A stretch of 16,663 bases of DNA from JBBDWZ01 sp050732575 (GTDB taxonomy: Bacteria > Gemmatimonadota > Gemmatimonadetes > Longimicrobiales > RSA9): NCBI GenBank assembly GCA_050732575.1, contig JBOHRF010000092.1, forward strand, positions 1-16,663, read 5' to 3'. This document shows positions 7,616 to 15,749 of the stretch, piece after piece. A model generated the notes under the pieces. That model was not told the DNA's origin. It did not search any database and worked only from the letters and a program-made list of their open reading frames with translations. Each line of letters begins with the position of its first letter. Positions within the stretch are counted from its first letter, which is position 1. Made by a program: the position numbers and the translations under genes.

Positions 7616-7655
7616 AAAAAAAATCCGGCGGGAGCCTCACGACCCCCGCCGGATT
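7616..7655 (-). terminator. Canonical intrinsic terminator of the susC2-susD2 unit
   Basis: A perfect 11-bp stem pairs 7622-7632 (aatccggcggg) with 7645-7655 (cccgccggatt) around a 12-nt loop. It is followed on the minus strand by eight consecutive T residues (A-run 7616-7623 on the plus strand, overlapping the stem base). It lies 19 nt past the susD2 stop. This separates the two susCD modules into distinct transcription units. Confidence 0.93.
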
Positions 7656-7674
7656 AGCGGAACCCCAGACCGAA

Positions 7675-8973
7675 TTACTTCCTGGGGAAGCAACGGCCCG
7701 TCAAACTGCCCTTCGTGTTCGGATTGAGATTGATCTCACCGCCGTCCAGCGGGTACTGCGTGGGCCACAGTCCGTCGGTCGCCTGGCTGGTGCCGAGCAC
7801 CGTGCGCGCCAGATTGTAACGGTGGATGTCGTACAGGCGGTGACCTTCGAGATACATCTGCGAGAAGCGCTCCCACAGCAGATGTTCCTGCACCTTGGCA
7901 GGATCCGTCGCCGTGACCGCGTTGAGTTGCGCGTTGGCGCGTACCCGATTGATGAGCGTCATGGCCGGCCCCAGGTTGCCCTTCTTCATGTTGGCCTCGG
8001 CCTCGATCAGGCGCATCTCCCAGCCGCTGGTCAGGACGGCGTCATCGTCGACCGCGTCGAACTTTTCCTGGTTGTAGTACTGCGTCACACCATCCGCACC
8101 GCGCTCCTGTGGCAAATGCGTGATGACCAGGCGCCGGTCGTGCTGGTTGGTGTAGGGGTCACGAATGAAGCCCGCGACCGTGTCCACCTTGGCCCAGTGT
8201 CGGCGATCCAAGCCGGCGGCCTTGAGTCGTGTGCGATAGGCCAGCGAAGCGATCGTATGGCTCGAGTTTGTGGCATCGAACTTCGCCGTGAACACGAAGT
8301 TGTCCGGAACCAGCGCCGCATCGGCCAGGGCGCCGTCGAAATCACCGGAGAACAACTTGGCGCGCGCGCGGCCCGCGGTGGCCCACCGCTGGAAATCCTG
8401 GTTGTTAGCGCTCCGGGCGATGTCCGCAGCCTTTGTGAAGAGTGGGATGGACAGCTTGAGCGTTTCGATATCAGAAACGATGTCGCCGTTCGGACCTTTG
8501 GGGCTTTCGCAGTTATACATGCCCATGTAGAGGTTCGCCCACGCTTCGACGGCCACTACGCGCGCCATGAGCACCGAGCGGTTGGCCGTGTCTCCCATCA
8601 CCTTGATAAGACGTTCCTGCGCGTTCTGGGAAGCCGTGCGGACGGCCAGCAGATTGCCCTGGAATCCACCGGTACCACCCAACGTGGAAGGTGTCCTCCC
8701 GGCATCCAGATCGAAATCGCCCTGCCATGTGCCCGTGTGCATGAACTCATCGCTGATGAGCCCAAAGGTCGAGCCAAAGTTGTCGGCCTGCTGGACCAGG
8801 TCGGCCTGTACACCGTTGGCAACGGCAACCAGCGCGAGCGGCGTATTGAGCGATTCGTCGGTGAACCGACCCGGGTCCTGCACGGTCAGGAAATCACTGC
8901 ATGCGGATGTGCCCAGAATGGAAAGCGTCAAGACCACGCTGGCGCGCATCCTCGCGTTCAGTCTCCAGTTCAT
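7675..8973 (-). CDS. SusD/RagB-family nutrient-binding outer-membrane lipoprotein (copy 2)
   Basis: A 432-aa paralogue of the SusD at 2813-4090, probably the surface lid of the SusC encoded immediately upstream. The signal peptide ends in GTSAC, with lipidated Cys25 followed by SDFLTVQDPGRFTDESLNTP. Family blocks include LISDEFMHTGTW (72-83), GWEMRLIEAE (317-326), INRVRAN (341-347) and LLWERFSQMYLEGHR (365-379). Cys155 (NCES) and Cys428 (GRC, five residues from the end) match the two non-lipid cysteines of copy 1. The start at 8973 is chosen because AGGAG lies 8 nt upstream and a lipoprotein signal follows at once. A longer in-frame start at 9123 would run back into susC2 and bury the signal peptide. 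It ends 19 nt before a strong intrinsic terminator. Ligand unknown. Confidence 0.94.
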   Translation of the reverse strand: MNWRLNARMRASVVLTLSILGTSACSDFLTVQDPGRFTDESLNTPLALVAVANGVQADLVQQADNFGSTFGLISDEFMHTGTWQGDFDLDAGRTPSTLGGTGGFQGNLLAVRTASQNAQERLIKVMGDTANRSVLMARVVAVEAWANLYMGMYNCESPKGPNGDIVSDIETLKLSIPLFTKAADIARSANNQDFQRWATAGRARAKLFSGDFDGALADAALVPDNFVFTAKFDATNSSHTIASLAYRTRLKAAGLDRRHWAKVDTVAGFIRDPYTNQHDRRLVITHLPQERGADGVTQYYNQEKFDAVDDDAVLTSGWEMRLIEAEANMKKGNLGPAMTLINRVRANAQLNAVTATDPAKVQEHLLWERFSQMYLEGHRLYDIHRYNLARTVLGTSQATDGLWPTQYPLDGGEINLNPNTKGSLTGRCFPRK

Positions 8974-8981
8974 GATTCTTT

Positions 8982-8986
8982 CTCCT
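8982..8986 (-). promoter_or_regulatory. Shine-Dalgarno site deciding the susD2 start
   Basis: AGGAG on the minus strand lies 8 nt before the ATG at 8973, within a purine-rich run. It supports the short 432-aa form over a form starting 50 codons upstream inside susC2. Confidence 0.8.
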
Positions 8987-9013
8987 CTCTGACTGAGGCT
9001 GGATCGTGTTGGG

Positions 9014-9043
9014 CGCAGGGGCGGTGCCTTCTCCACCCCTGCG
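9014..9043 (-). ncRNA. Intercistronic hairpin between susC2 and susD2
   Basis: A perfect 8-bp GC-rich stem pairs 9014-9021 (cgcagggg) with 9036-9043 (cccctgcg) around a 14-nt loop, beginning 9 nt past the susC2 stop (9053-9055). No U-tract follows. It occupies the same place as the hairpin at 4135-4160 although the stem sequences differ. This is an RNA structural element in the mRNA rather than a separate gene. Confidence 0.55.
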
Positions 9044-9052
9044 TCGCCAGCG

Positions 9053-12000
9053 TTAGAAAGTCGTCCGAATGCTGATCTTGAACATGCGCGGCTGCGGCTG
9101 CGCCAGGAAGCCGGAGACTTCACCGAAGTCAGAGCCGCCCTGGTACGTCATGTTCGGATCCACGCAGTGGCACTTGTCCCACCACTGAACGTTCTGCGCG
9201 GCCAGGCTGATCATGGTCCGGCTCAAGCCTAACTTCGCCGAAAGCGATTCCGGAACCTGATAGCCAATCGACACTTCGCGCAGGCGAATGTGGTCGCGCG
9301 GATCGTTGGACGAAATTGCCCGCCACTGATTGTAGATCGAATCGGATGCCGCGGTCTGACACCAATTGCGTGCCGTGTCGTCATAACGCACGCCCTGTGC
9401 ACCCGACGGCCAGTTGGTGACGCACAACGGGCTTCCGGCCGGAGCGAGCTTGGACAAATACTCATCACCGGTGCGGAAGTTGGCTCGGTACGGACGATCC
9501 CCATTGCCCAGCCACGCGCCGCTCTCATGCGTGATCAAGCCATACAAACGGAACGCGCCGAACGTGATCTCGTTGCCCCAAGACAGGTTGAAGTCCGGCA
9601 GCGTCTTGCCGAAATACACGGTGGTGTCGGTGCGGCTAAACGTACGGGAAACAGGATTGTAGGCCACCGCCGTGGCACAGGACCCGTGCCTGGCGACGGT
9701 TCCGTCAGGATTCGTGATCTTGCGGTACTTCTCCTGGCAGAGATCGCGGGAAAAGACTGTGCGGACCGGGAAGCCGAGGCGCAGATTGCCGCGCCGCTTC
9801 ACGATCGTGTCGGCATCCATGCCCAGGTCGATGACTTCGTTGTGGTTCGCATCCACGCGTATGTCTGTGCTCCAGCGAATTCGATTCGACTCGATGGGCG
9901 TGATGCGCAGCGTGGCCTCGTAACCCTCGTCGCGGATGCTGCCGACGTTCTGGAAGGGCGAACCACCGAAGGCCACCGAAGGCGCCTTGCCAATACGCTG
10001 GATCGCGTCCTTCGTTGTGCGGCGATACACCGTCACATCGAGACCTATGCGCTCTTTGAGGAAGCCCATCTCGAAGCCGGCTTCGAGCTCCGTGGTTCGT
10101 TCCGGCCCGAGCTCCGAGTTGCCTTCATCATCCACGCCCACCGCGGACGTGCCTTCACCCGTGGTGAACGGCTCGAAGGTCAGGAACTTGTCGAACGCGC
10201 CCGGAGCCAGACCTGCGGTGCCAACCGCGCCGCGCAAACGCAAATTGCTGATGAAGCCCGGCTTCCAGCTGTCGTTCGACGCGTCGTAGGACAACTGCAC
10301 GTTCGGATAAACCTGGAATCCGTAGTCTTCACCGAACGCGCTGTGGCCGTCCACGCGCACGCCCGCCGTGAGGAAGATCTTGTCCAGGTAAGCAAAGCGG
10401 TTCTGACCGAAGAAGCCTACGTTGACTTCCTCTTCGAACGATTCCGTGCCGGTGCGGATGGTCGCGCCACCCACGGTGCTGACGCCCGGCGCGGCAAAGT
10501 CCTGACCAACCGCCATGTTGCGCTGGTCAACGGTCTGGAAGCCCTGCGCACCGAATGAAATCCGGGTCCCCAGATTGGGCAGAATCTGATCGAAGCTCAG
10601 CGTGCCCAGGTATTCCGCCGTGACCGACCGGAAATTCCGGTAACCTTTGTCCTTCTCGCCGTTGGGCCGATACGTGTACGGGTGTCCAAACGGTTGGTAG
10701 CGGGACCGCTCTTCATTGACCGCGTCGAGCCCCACCTGGAACTTGTTTGTAAAGTTCGCGCGCGGGTTGTAATTGGCGGTAACGCTGCCGGTCCACCGGT
10801 TCGCGTCGTCGAAGTTCTCCATCTTCTTGATCGAGGCCACCGGCACCCAGGGCTCGCCGTACGGTCGCGCGTGCCCGTCAACACACTGCGTGCACGCCGT
10901 GTGAGGGACACCGAGGATTGCGTTGCCCAGCAGTGACGTCCAGTTGTTGCCCGATTGCAAGTCGAACATGCGGTTGCGTGTGTATGCCGACGTGACGTCA
11001 AAGGAAAGCTTCTGGCCGGCCAGCCAGTGCAGATTGAGGCGCAGGTTGCCGCGCTTCATCCAGTTGGGCTGAATCGAGCCCTGTTCATCCGTGTAGCCGC
11101 CAGAAACGAAGTACGTCATGCTCTGGCCGCCGCCCTGGACCGTAACGTCCGCCCCCAGGTACGGACCGTTCTCGATCAGGGACTTGTTAGCGTCCAGTGC
11201 CTGCGTGCCATCCGGTCCTGTGAACCGCGGATACTCCTTGGTCTGGAAGTTCGGACGGTAACGCTGACCACCCGTCGTGAACTGCGCGCTCCAGCGGGGC
11301 GCGCTGTCGCTGCGTCCCTTCTTGGTGAAAATCTGAATCACGCCGTTGGTCGCTTCCGAGCCATACAACGTGCCGGCTGCAGCGCCCTTGATCACCTCAA
11401 TGCGATCGATGTCATTCGGATTGAGGTCATTCAACCGGTCCATCCCCGCTCCACCGCTGTACGAGCAGCAGGAGGTGCCCATGCCGGTCCACTCGCGCTG
11501 GTTCGAGTCGATCTTCACACCGTCCACATAGATCACGGGACGCTGGCCCAGGCTGAAGCTGGAGGTGCCGCGAATGCGCAGGTCCTTCGATGCGCCCACG
11601 CCACCGACCGTGCCGATCGACCGAACGCCAGGAATCTGCGACTGTAGTATCGAACCCACGTCGGTGATCGGCGTCTGTTCCTGGCGGTTTGCAACGGAAA
11701 CCGACGATATCGTCGCGCCCAGCTGCCTCTTCTCGACTGCGCCTGCCGTGCCCGTGACCACAACTTCATCCAGCGAGACCGCACTGACGCCCAGCTCGAA
11801 GTTGGCCGTCGCCGGTTGCCCCGCCGCCACGGTCACCGCTTGGGTCTCCGTGCGGTAGCCGATGTACGTCGCCCTTAGTGTGATTTGTCCGGCTGGAATG
11901 CCGGGGATACTAAATCGGCCCCTGCCATCGGTAAGCGTGCCCCGCTGCGTCCCCTCTATCGAAACTTGGACGCCGTTGAGCGGCTGCCGACCGGATTTGT

Positions 12001-12133
12001 CGACGACCGTGCCCGTAACACTGCCGGTCTGCTGCGCCGTGACCGGCAACGCTAGGAGCGCCGCCGCGACCAAGCTCCCAAGACTAAACTGCCAGCTCGG
12101 GAGTGCCCGTCGGGTTGGAGCTTGGAGATGCAT
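9053..12133 (-). CDS. SusC/RagA-family TonB-dependent outer-membrane transporter (copy 2)
   Basis: A 1026-aa paralogue of the SusC at 4169-7138, similar along its whole length. The order is signal peptide (1 to about 33, ending LPVTA), CarboxypepD_reg-like domain (about 37-112), LDEVVVTG (121-128), plug (about 130-270, with IYVDGVKID and DIDRIEVIKG) and a barrel ending in RTTF. It shares with copy 1 the plug C222-C223, a late loop pair (C904/C925) and C988-H-C990 (WWDKCHCVDP). Its extra length includes two insertions that each bring two cysteines: C414/C417 (ACTQC) and C799/C819. The start at 12133 follows GGAGGAGAGG and gives the same N-terminal motif as copy 1. A longer reading to 12250 has no such support. 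It is translated 79 nt before susD2. The substrate is unknown but probably differs from copy 1, because the changes concentrate in predicted loops. Confidence 0.95.
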   Translation of the reverse strand: MHLQAPTRRALPSWQFSLGSLVAAALLALPVTAQQTGSVTGTVVDKSGRQPLNGVQVSIEGTQRGTLTDGRGRFSIPGIPAGQITLRATYIGYRTETQAVTVAAGQPATANFELGVSAVSLDEVVVTGTAGAVEKRQLGATISSVSVANRQEQTPITDVGSILQSQIPGVRSIGTVGGVGASKDLRIRGTSSFSLGQRPVIYVDGVKIDSNQREWTGMGTSCCSYSGGAGMDRLNDLNPNDIDRIEVIKGAAAGTLYGSEATNGVIQIFTKKGRSDSAPRWSAQFTTGGQRYRPNFQTKEYPRFTGPDGTQALDANKSLIENGPYLGADVTVQGGGQSMTYFVSGGYTDEQGSIQPNWMKRGNLRLNLHWLAGQKLSFDVTSAYTRNRMFDLQSGNNWTSLLGNAILGVPHTACTQCVDGHARPYGEPWVPVASIKKMENFDDANRWTGSVTANYNPRANFTNKFQVGLDAVNEERSRYQPFGHPYTYRPNGEKDKGYRNFRSVTAEYLGTLSFDQILPNLGTRISFGAQGFQTVDQRNMAVGQDFAAPGVSTVGGATIRTGTESFEEEVNVGFFGQNRFAYLDKIFLTAGVRVDGHSAFGEDYGFQVYPNVQLSYDASNDSWKPGFISNLRLRGAVGTAGLAPGAFDKFLTFEPFTTGEGTSAVGVDDEGNSELGPERTTELEAGFEMGFLKERIGLDVTVYRRTTKDAIQRIGKAPSVAFGGSPFQNVGSIRDEGYEATLRITPIESNRIRWSTDIRVDANHNEVIDLGMDADTIVKRRGNLRLGFPVRTVFSRDLCQEKYRKITNPDGTVARHGSCATAVAYNPVSRTFSRTDTTVYFGKTLPDFNLSWGNEITFGAFRLYGLITHESGAWLGNGDRPYRANFRTGDEYLSKLAPAGSPLCVTNWPSGAQGVRYDDTARNWCQTAASDSIYNQWRAISSNDPRDHIRLREVSIGYQVPESLSAKLGLSRTMISLAAQNVQWWDKCHCVDPNMTYQGGSDFGEVSGFLAQPQPRMFKISIRTTF

Positions 12134-12365
12134 GGCCACCTCTCCTCCAGGGTTGGGATGGAATTGCTCTACTCGGCAATACTTCAAGAACGCTTTAACC
12201 ATGACATGTACGCACAGCCGGATACGAAGCCCGGCGGCTTCTACCATCATGGCCGGTGACGACAGATGTTTTTTCCTGATTGGACGAGTGCGATGGCAAC
12301 GTACGGCCCGACACTTTCTGACCGCAAGTACGGACTCCTACTGAGTTTCGGGTTACGGATCCGAC
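12134..12365 (-). other. Gap between carB and susC2
   Basis: This 232-bp gap must carry the susC2 leader and the carB 3' region. I see no hairpin followed by a T-run on the minus strand, so carB has no recognisable intrinsic terminator here. No convincing promoter pair was found either. Near-repeated words (tacggactcctactgag at about 12323 and tacggatccgactcag at about 12353) are noted but unexplained. Confidence 0.5.
12136..12148 (-). promoter_or_regulatory. Shine-Dalgarno region deciding the susC2 start
   Basis: The minus strand reads GGAGGAGAGGTGG just before CCATG. Either GGAGG or AGAGG (5 nt from the ATG) could pair with 16S rRNA. It supports the ATG at 12133 and argues against the 39-codon upstream extension. 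Confidence 0.8.
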
Positions 12366-15300
12366 TCAGGCGCCCGCGACCACCGGGGCCGGTCGAATGG
12401 ATGCGTAACGCTCCTGCAGGCTCTTCACCTCCCGCCGCCGGGAGCGAAGCGCGATGGCGGCATCGCAGGCCGCGGACGCGGCCGACATAGTCGTACAATA
12501 GGGGATCTTGTGGACGATGGCGGCGCGCCTCATGGCATAGTCGTCGAACTGGGATTTCTTGCCGAGCGGCGTATTGATCAGGAGCGCGATCTCGCCGCTG
12601 ATGATGTGGTCGACAATGTTGGGCCGGCCTTCTCCCACCTTGAGGGCGAGGTCGACCGGGATGCCACGGGCGCGCAGGTAGCGCGCGGTGCCTATGGTAG
12701 CCAGGATGCGAAAGCCCAGGTCGTGAAAACGACGCACGATGGGGGTCACGGTGGCCTTGTCCCGGTCATTGACGGTAATCACGACCGTGCCATCGGCGGG
12801 CAGCGAATTGCCGGCCGAGAGCTCGGCTTTGGCAAAGGCCATCCCGAACGACTCATCCATGCCCATGACCTCGCCCGTACTGCGCATCTCGGGGCCGAGG
12901 ATGATATCGACGTCGAACTTGTTGAACGGGAACACGGCCTCCTTGACGGAAACGCCGGCCGGCGGTGGCTCATCGGCCAGGTCGAGGTCGGCCAGACGTC
13001 GGCCGCCCGTGACGCTGGCGGCGAGTCGAGCAAAGGAGACGCCGGTCGCTTTGGAGACGAAGGGCACGGTTCGGGAGGCGCGTGGATTGACCTCGAGCAC
13101 GTAGACCACACCGTCGCGGATGGCGTATTGCACGTTGATGAGACCCACCACCCCGAGTTCGCGGGCAAAACGGCGGGTGAGCGTGCGCATCTGCTCGACC
13201 TCATGGTCCTTGAGCAGATAGGGCGGGAGCACGCAGGCCGAATCGCCGGAGTGTACGCCGGCATCCTCGATATGTTGCATGACGCCGGAAATGACCACGC
13301 GGTCGCCATCGGCCAGGGCGTCGACATCGGCCTCGAACGCGTCTTCCAGGAAGCGATCGACCAGCACCGGGTGATCGGGTGAGGCCCGCACTGCGCGCTC
13401 GAAGTAATTGAGCAAAGAGCCTGGATCGTAGACGATTTCCATGGCCCGGCCGCCCAGGACGTAGGAGGGCCGGACCAGAACCGGATAGCCCACGGTCTGG
13501 GCCACCTGGAGCGCTTGCTCCGTACTGGTGGCAATGCCGTTGGGCGGCACGGTCGCGCCGATTTCGCGGCACAGTTCGGCAAAGCGGTCGCGATCTTCGG
13601 CACGGTCGATAGCATCTACGCTGGTGCCGAGGATGGGCACGCCCAGCTCGGCCAGTGGCTTGGCCAGCTTGAGCGGCGTTTGCCCGCCCAATTGCACGAT
13701 CACGCCCAGGGGCTGCTCGCGGTGCACGATCTCGAGCACGTCCTCCAGGGTGAGGGGCTCGAAATAGAGCTTGTCCGAGATATCGAAGTCGGTGGAGACG
13801 GTCTCGGGATTCGAGTTCACCATGATGGTCTCGAACCCATCATCGCGCAGGGCGAGCGCGGCCTGCACACAGCAATAATCGAACTCTATGCCCTGACCAA
13901 TGCGGTTGGGGCCGCTGCCCAGAATCACGATCTTCTGCCGATCGCTGGCCGGCGCCTCGCTCTCATCCTCATAAGCGGAATAGAGATAGGGCGTGGCGGC
14001 GGGGAACTCACCCGCGCAGGTGTCTACCATGTGGAACGTGGGCCGCACGCCGAGCTGGTGGCGCCGTTCGCGCATCTGGCGTTCGTTCTCGCCCCGCAGT
14101 TTGGCCAGCTGCTTGTCGCTGAAGCCATGGCGTTTCATGCGCCGCATGGCATCAGCATCCACGCGCTCGCGCGCGCGGAAATCCTGTTCCGCCACAATCA
14201 GCCCGTGCAGCTGCTGCAGGAACCAGGGGTCGATGGCGGTCAGGTCGGCGATTTCCTGCACGGAGAAGCCGGCCTCGAATCCGCGCTTGATCTGGAAGGG
14301 TCGTTCCGCGGTCGGCCGGCGCAACGCCGTACGCAGAGTATCGAGTGAGTCATCGGCCAGTCCATCGTCGGCCAGGCGCGCCGCGGTCTCCCAACCGGGG
14401 CGGTCGATCTCGAGGCCACGAAACCCTTTTTGCCAGGCTTGCTTGAAGGTTCTGCCAATTGCCATCGCCTCGCCCACAGCTTTCATCTGCACGCCCAGCG
14501 TGGGATCCGCGGTGGGGAACTTCTCGAACGCAAAACGCGGGACCTTGACCACCACGTAGTCCAGTACCGGCTCGAAGGATGCAGGTGTGCTTTTGGTGAT
14601 GTCGTTGGGCAATTCATCCAGGCGGTACCCGACCGCCAGCTTGGCGCCGATGCGTGCGATGGGAAAGCCCGTTGCTTTGGAGGCCAGCGCGGATGAGCGC
14701 GACACGCGCGGGTTCATCTCGACCACGAGCATCTCGCCATCGCGCGGGTTTACTGCAAACTGAATGTTGCAGCCTCCAGCTTCTACGCCGATCTCGCGAA
14801 TGATTGCGATGGCGGCATCGCGCATGTTCTGGTACTCGACGTCGGACAGCGTTTGCGCAGGCGCGACCGTGATGGAATCACCGGTATGCACACCCATGGC
14901 ATCAACATTCTCAATGGAACAGACGATCACCACGTTATTGGCACCGTCGCGCATGACTTCCAGCTCGAATTCCTTCCAGCCGATGACGGAACGGTCGATC
15001 AGCACTTCTTTGATCGGCGAAAGGTCAATGCCGCGCCGGACGGCTGCATCGAGTTCCTCGAGGTTGTACGCGATGCCGCCACCGGTACCGCCCAGCGTAA
15101 AGGAAGGCCGAATGATGGCCGGGTAGCCAACCTCGTCGATGATACGGATGGCGTCGTCCATGGACCGGGCAAACCCGCCGTGCGCGACATGGAGGCCCAG
15201 GCGAGCCATGGCAGCTGCAAATTCCTCGCGGTTTTCGGCCATCCGGATGGCTCGCGCGTCGGCGCCGATCAACTCGACACTCCAACGTTCGAGCACGCCG

Positions 15301-15614
15301 CTATCGTATAGTTCCAGAGCAACGTTGAGGGCGGTCTGACCGCCCATGGTTGGCAACAGCGCGTCCGGCTGTTCGCGCTCGATGATGCGCGTGACCCATT
15401 CGGCAGTGATGGGCTCTATGTATGTACGGTCCGCCAGTTCCGGGTCGGTCATGATCGTGGCCGGATTGCTATTGACCAGGATCACGCGATATCCCTCTTC
15501 TTTGAGGGCGCGCACGGCTTGGGTGCCGGAATAGTCGAACTCGCAGCCCTGTCCGATCACGATGGGACCTGAGCCGATAAGCAGGATGCTACGTATGTCG
15601 TTGCGTCGGGGCAC
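12366..15614 (-). CDS. carB: Carbamoyl-phosphate synthase large subunit
   Basis: A 1082-aa cytoplasmic enzyme that makes carbamoyl phosphate from bicarbonate, ammonia (supplied by the CarA glutaminase subunit) and two ATP, for pyrimidine and arginine synthesis. The duplicated ATP-grasp layout is clear: carboxyphosphate half (1 to about 403, SGPIVIGQGCEFDYSG, Arg169 in RPSFTLGG, Glu215, Glu299 and Asn301 in EMNPRVSRSSALASKATG), oligomerisation region (about 404-555), carbamoyl-phosphate half (about 556-940, GSGPNRIGQGIEFDY, EVNPRASRTVPFVSKATG) and an MGS-like regulatory domain (about 941-1082, LATIGTARYL, PNIVDHI, INTPLGKKS). The length matches the family (E. coli about 1073). The start is GTG at 15614: the protein opens MPRRNDIRSI as CarB proteins do, AGAGG lies 3 nt upstream, and an in-frame stop at 15654-15656 precedes it with no ATG between. 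No carA is in the window. Confidence 0.98.
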   Translation of the reverse strand: MPRRNDIRSILLIGSGPIVIGQGCEFDYSGTQAVRALKEEGYRVILVNSNPATIMTDPELADRTYIEPITAEWVTRIIEREQPDALLPTMGGQTALNVALELYDSGVLERWSVELIGADARAIRMAENREEFAAAMARLGLHVAHGGFARSMDDAIRIIDEVGYPAIIRPSFTLGGTGGGIAYNLEELDAAVRRGIDLSPIKEVLIDRSVIGWKEFELEVMRDGANNVVIVCSIENVDAMGVHTGDSITVAPAQTLSDVEYQNMRDAAIAIIREIGVEAGGCNIQFAVNPRDGEMLVVEMNPRVSRSSALASKATGFPIARIGAKLAVGYRLDELPNDITKSTPASFEPVLDYVVVKVPRFAFEKFPTADPTLGVQMKAVGEAMAIGRTFKQAWQKGFRGLEIDRPGWETAARLADDGLADDSLDTLRTALRRPTAERPFQIKRGFEAGFSVQEIADLTAIDPWFLQQLHGLIVAEQDFRARERVDADAMRRMKRHGFSDKQLAKLRGENERQMRERRHQLGVRPTFHMVDTCAGEFPAATPYLYSAYEDESEAPASDRQKIVILGSGPNRIGQGIEFDYCCVQAALALRDDGFETIMVNSNPETVSTDFDISDKLYFEPLTLEDVLEIVHREQPLGVIVQLGGQTPLKLAKPLAELGVPILGTSVDAIDRAEDRDRFAELCREIGATVPPNGIATSTEQALQVAQTVGYPVLVRPSYVLGGRAMEIVYDPGSLLNYFERAVRASPDHPVLVDRFLEDAFEADVDALADGDRVVISGVMQHIEDAGVHSGDSACVLPPYLLKDHEVEQMRTLTRRFARELGVVGLINVQYAIRDGVVYVLEVNPRASRTVPFVSKATGVSFARLAASVTGGRRLADLDLADEPPPAGVSVKEAVFPFNKFDVDIILGPEMRSTGEVMGMDESFGMAFAKAELSAGNSLPADGTVVITVNDRDKATVTPIVRRFHDLGFRILATIGTARYLRARGIPVDLALKVGEGRPNIVDHIISGEIALLINTPLGKKSQFDDYAMRRAAIVHKIPYCTTMSAASAACDAAIALRSRRREVKSLQERYASIRPAPVVAGA

Positions 15615-15749
15615 GATCCTCTTGGCCGGCGGAGATCCAGGTTGATGCGGGCATTAAGGTCGGACGTAACAGAATGTTGCGCAACCGGACGCTTTCTCGG
15701 CTCAAAGCCCGAGACGCGCTATCTTAGTGGGACCTTCCGGGAGGATTCG
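15615..15749. promoter_or_regulatory. Divergent intergenic region between carB and the Ig-like lipoprotein
   Basis: This 135-bp region must drive carB leftward and, probably, the lipoprotein rightward. It holds a perfect 10-bp palindrome gttgcgcaac (15676-15685) and a 6-bp stem-loop (tctcgg 15695-15700, ccgaga 15709-15714). TATCTT (15720-15725) is a possible -10 box for the rightward gene, without a good -35. GGGAGG lies 5 nt before the ATG at 15750. Promoter placement is tentative. Confidence 0.4.

Noticed and set aside
8974..9123. N-terminal extension of SusD2 to an ATG at 9123
   Set aside because: It overlaps the end of susC2, lacks a ribosome site and would place 50 residues before a clear lipoprotein signal.
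12134..12250. N-terminal extension of SusC2 to an ATG at 12250
   Set aside because: A strong Shine-Dalgarno precedes the ATG at 12133, and the paralogue starts at the same motif.
12270..12276. T-run on the plus strand as a terminator
   Set aside because: No plus-strand gene precedes it and no stem lies directly upstream.
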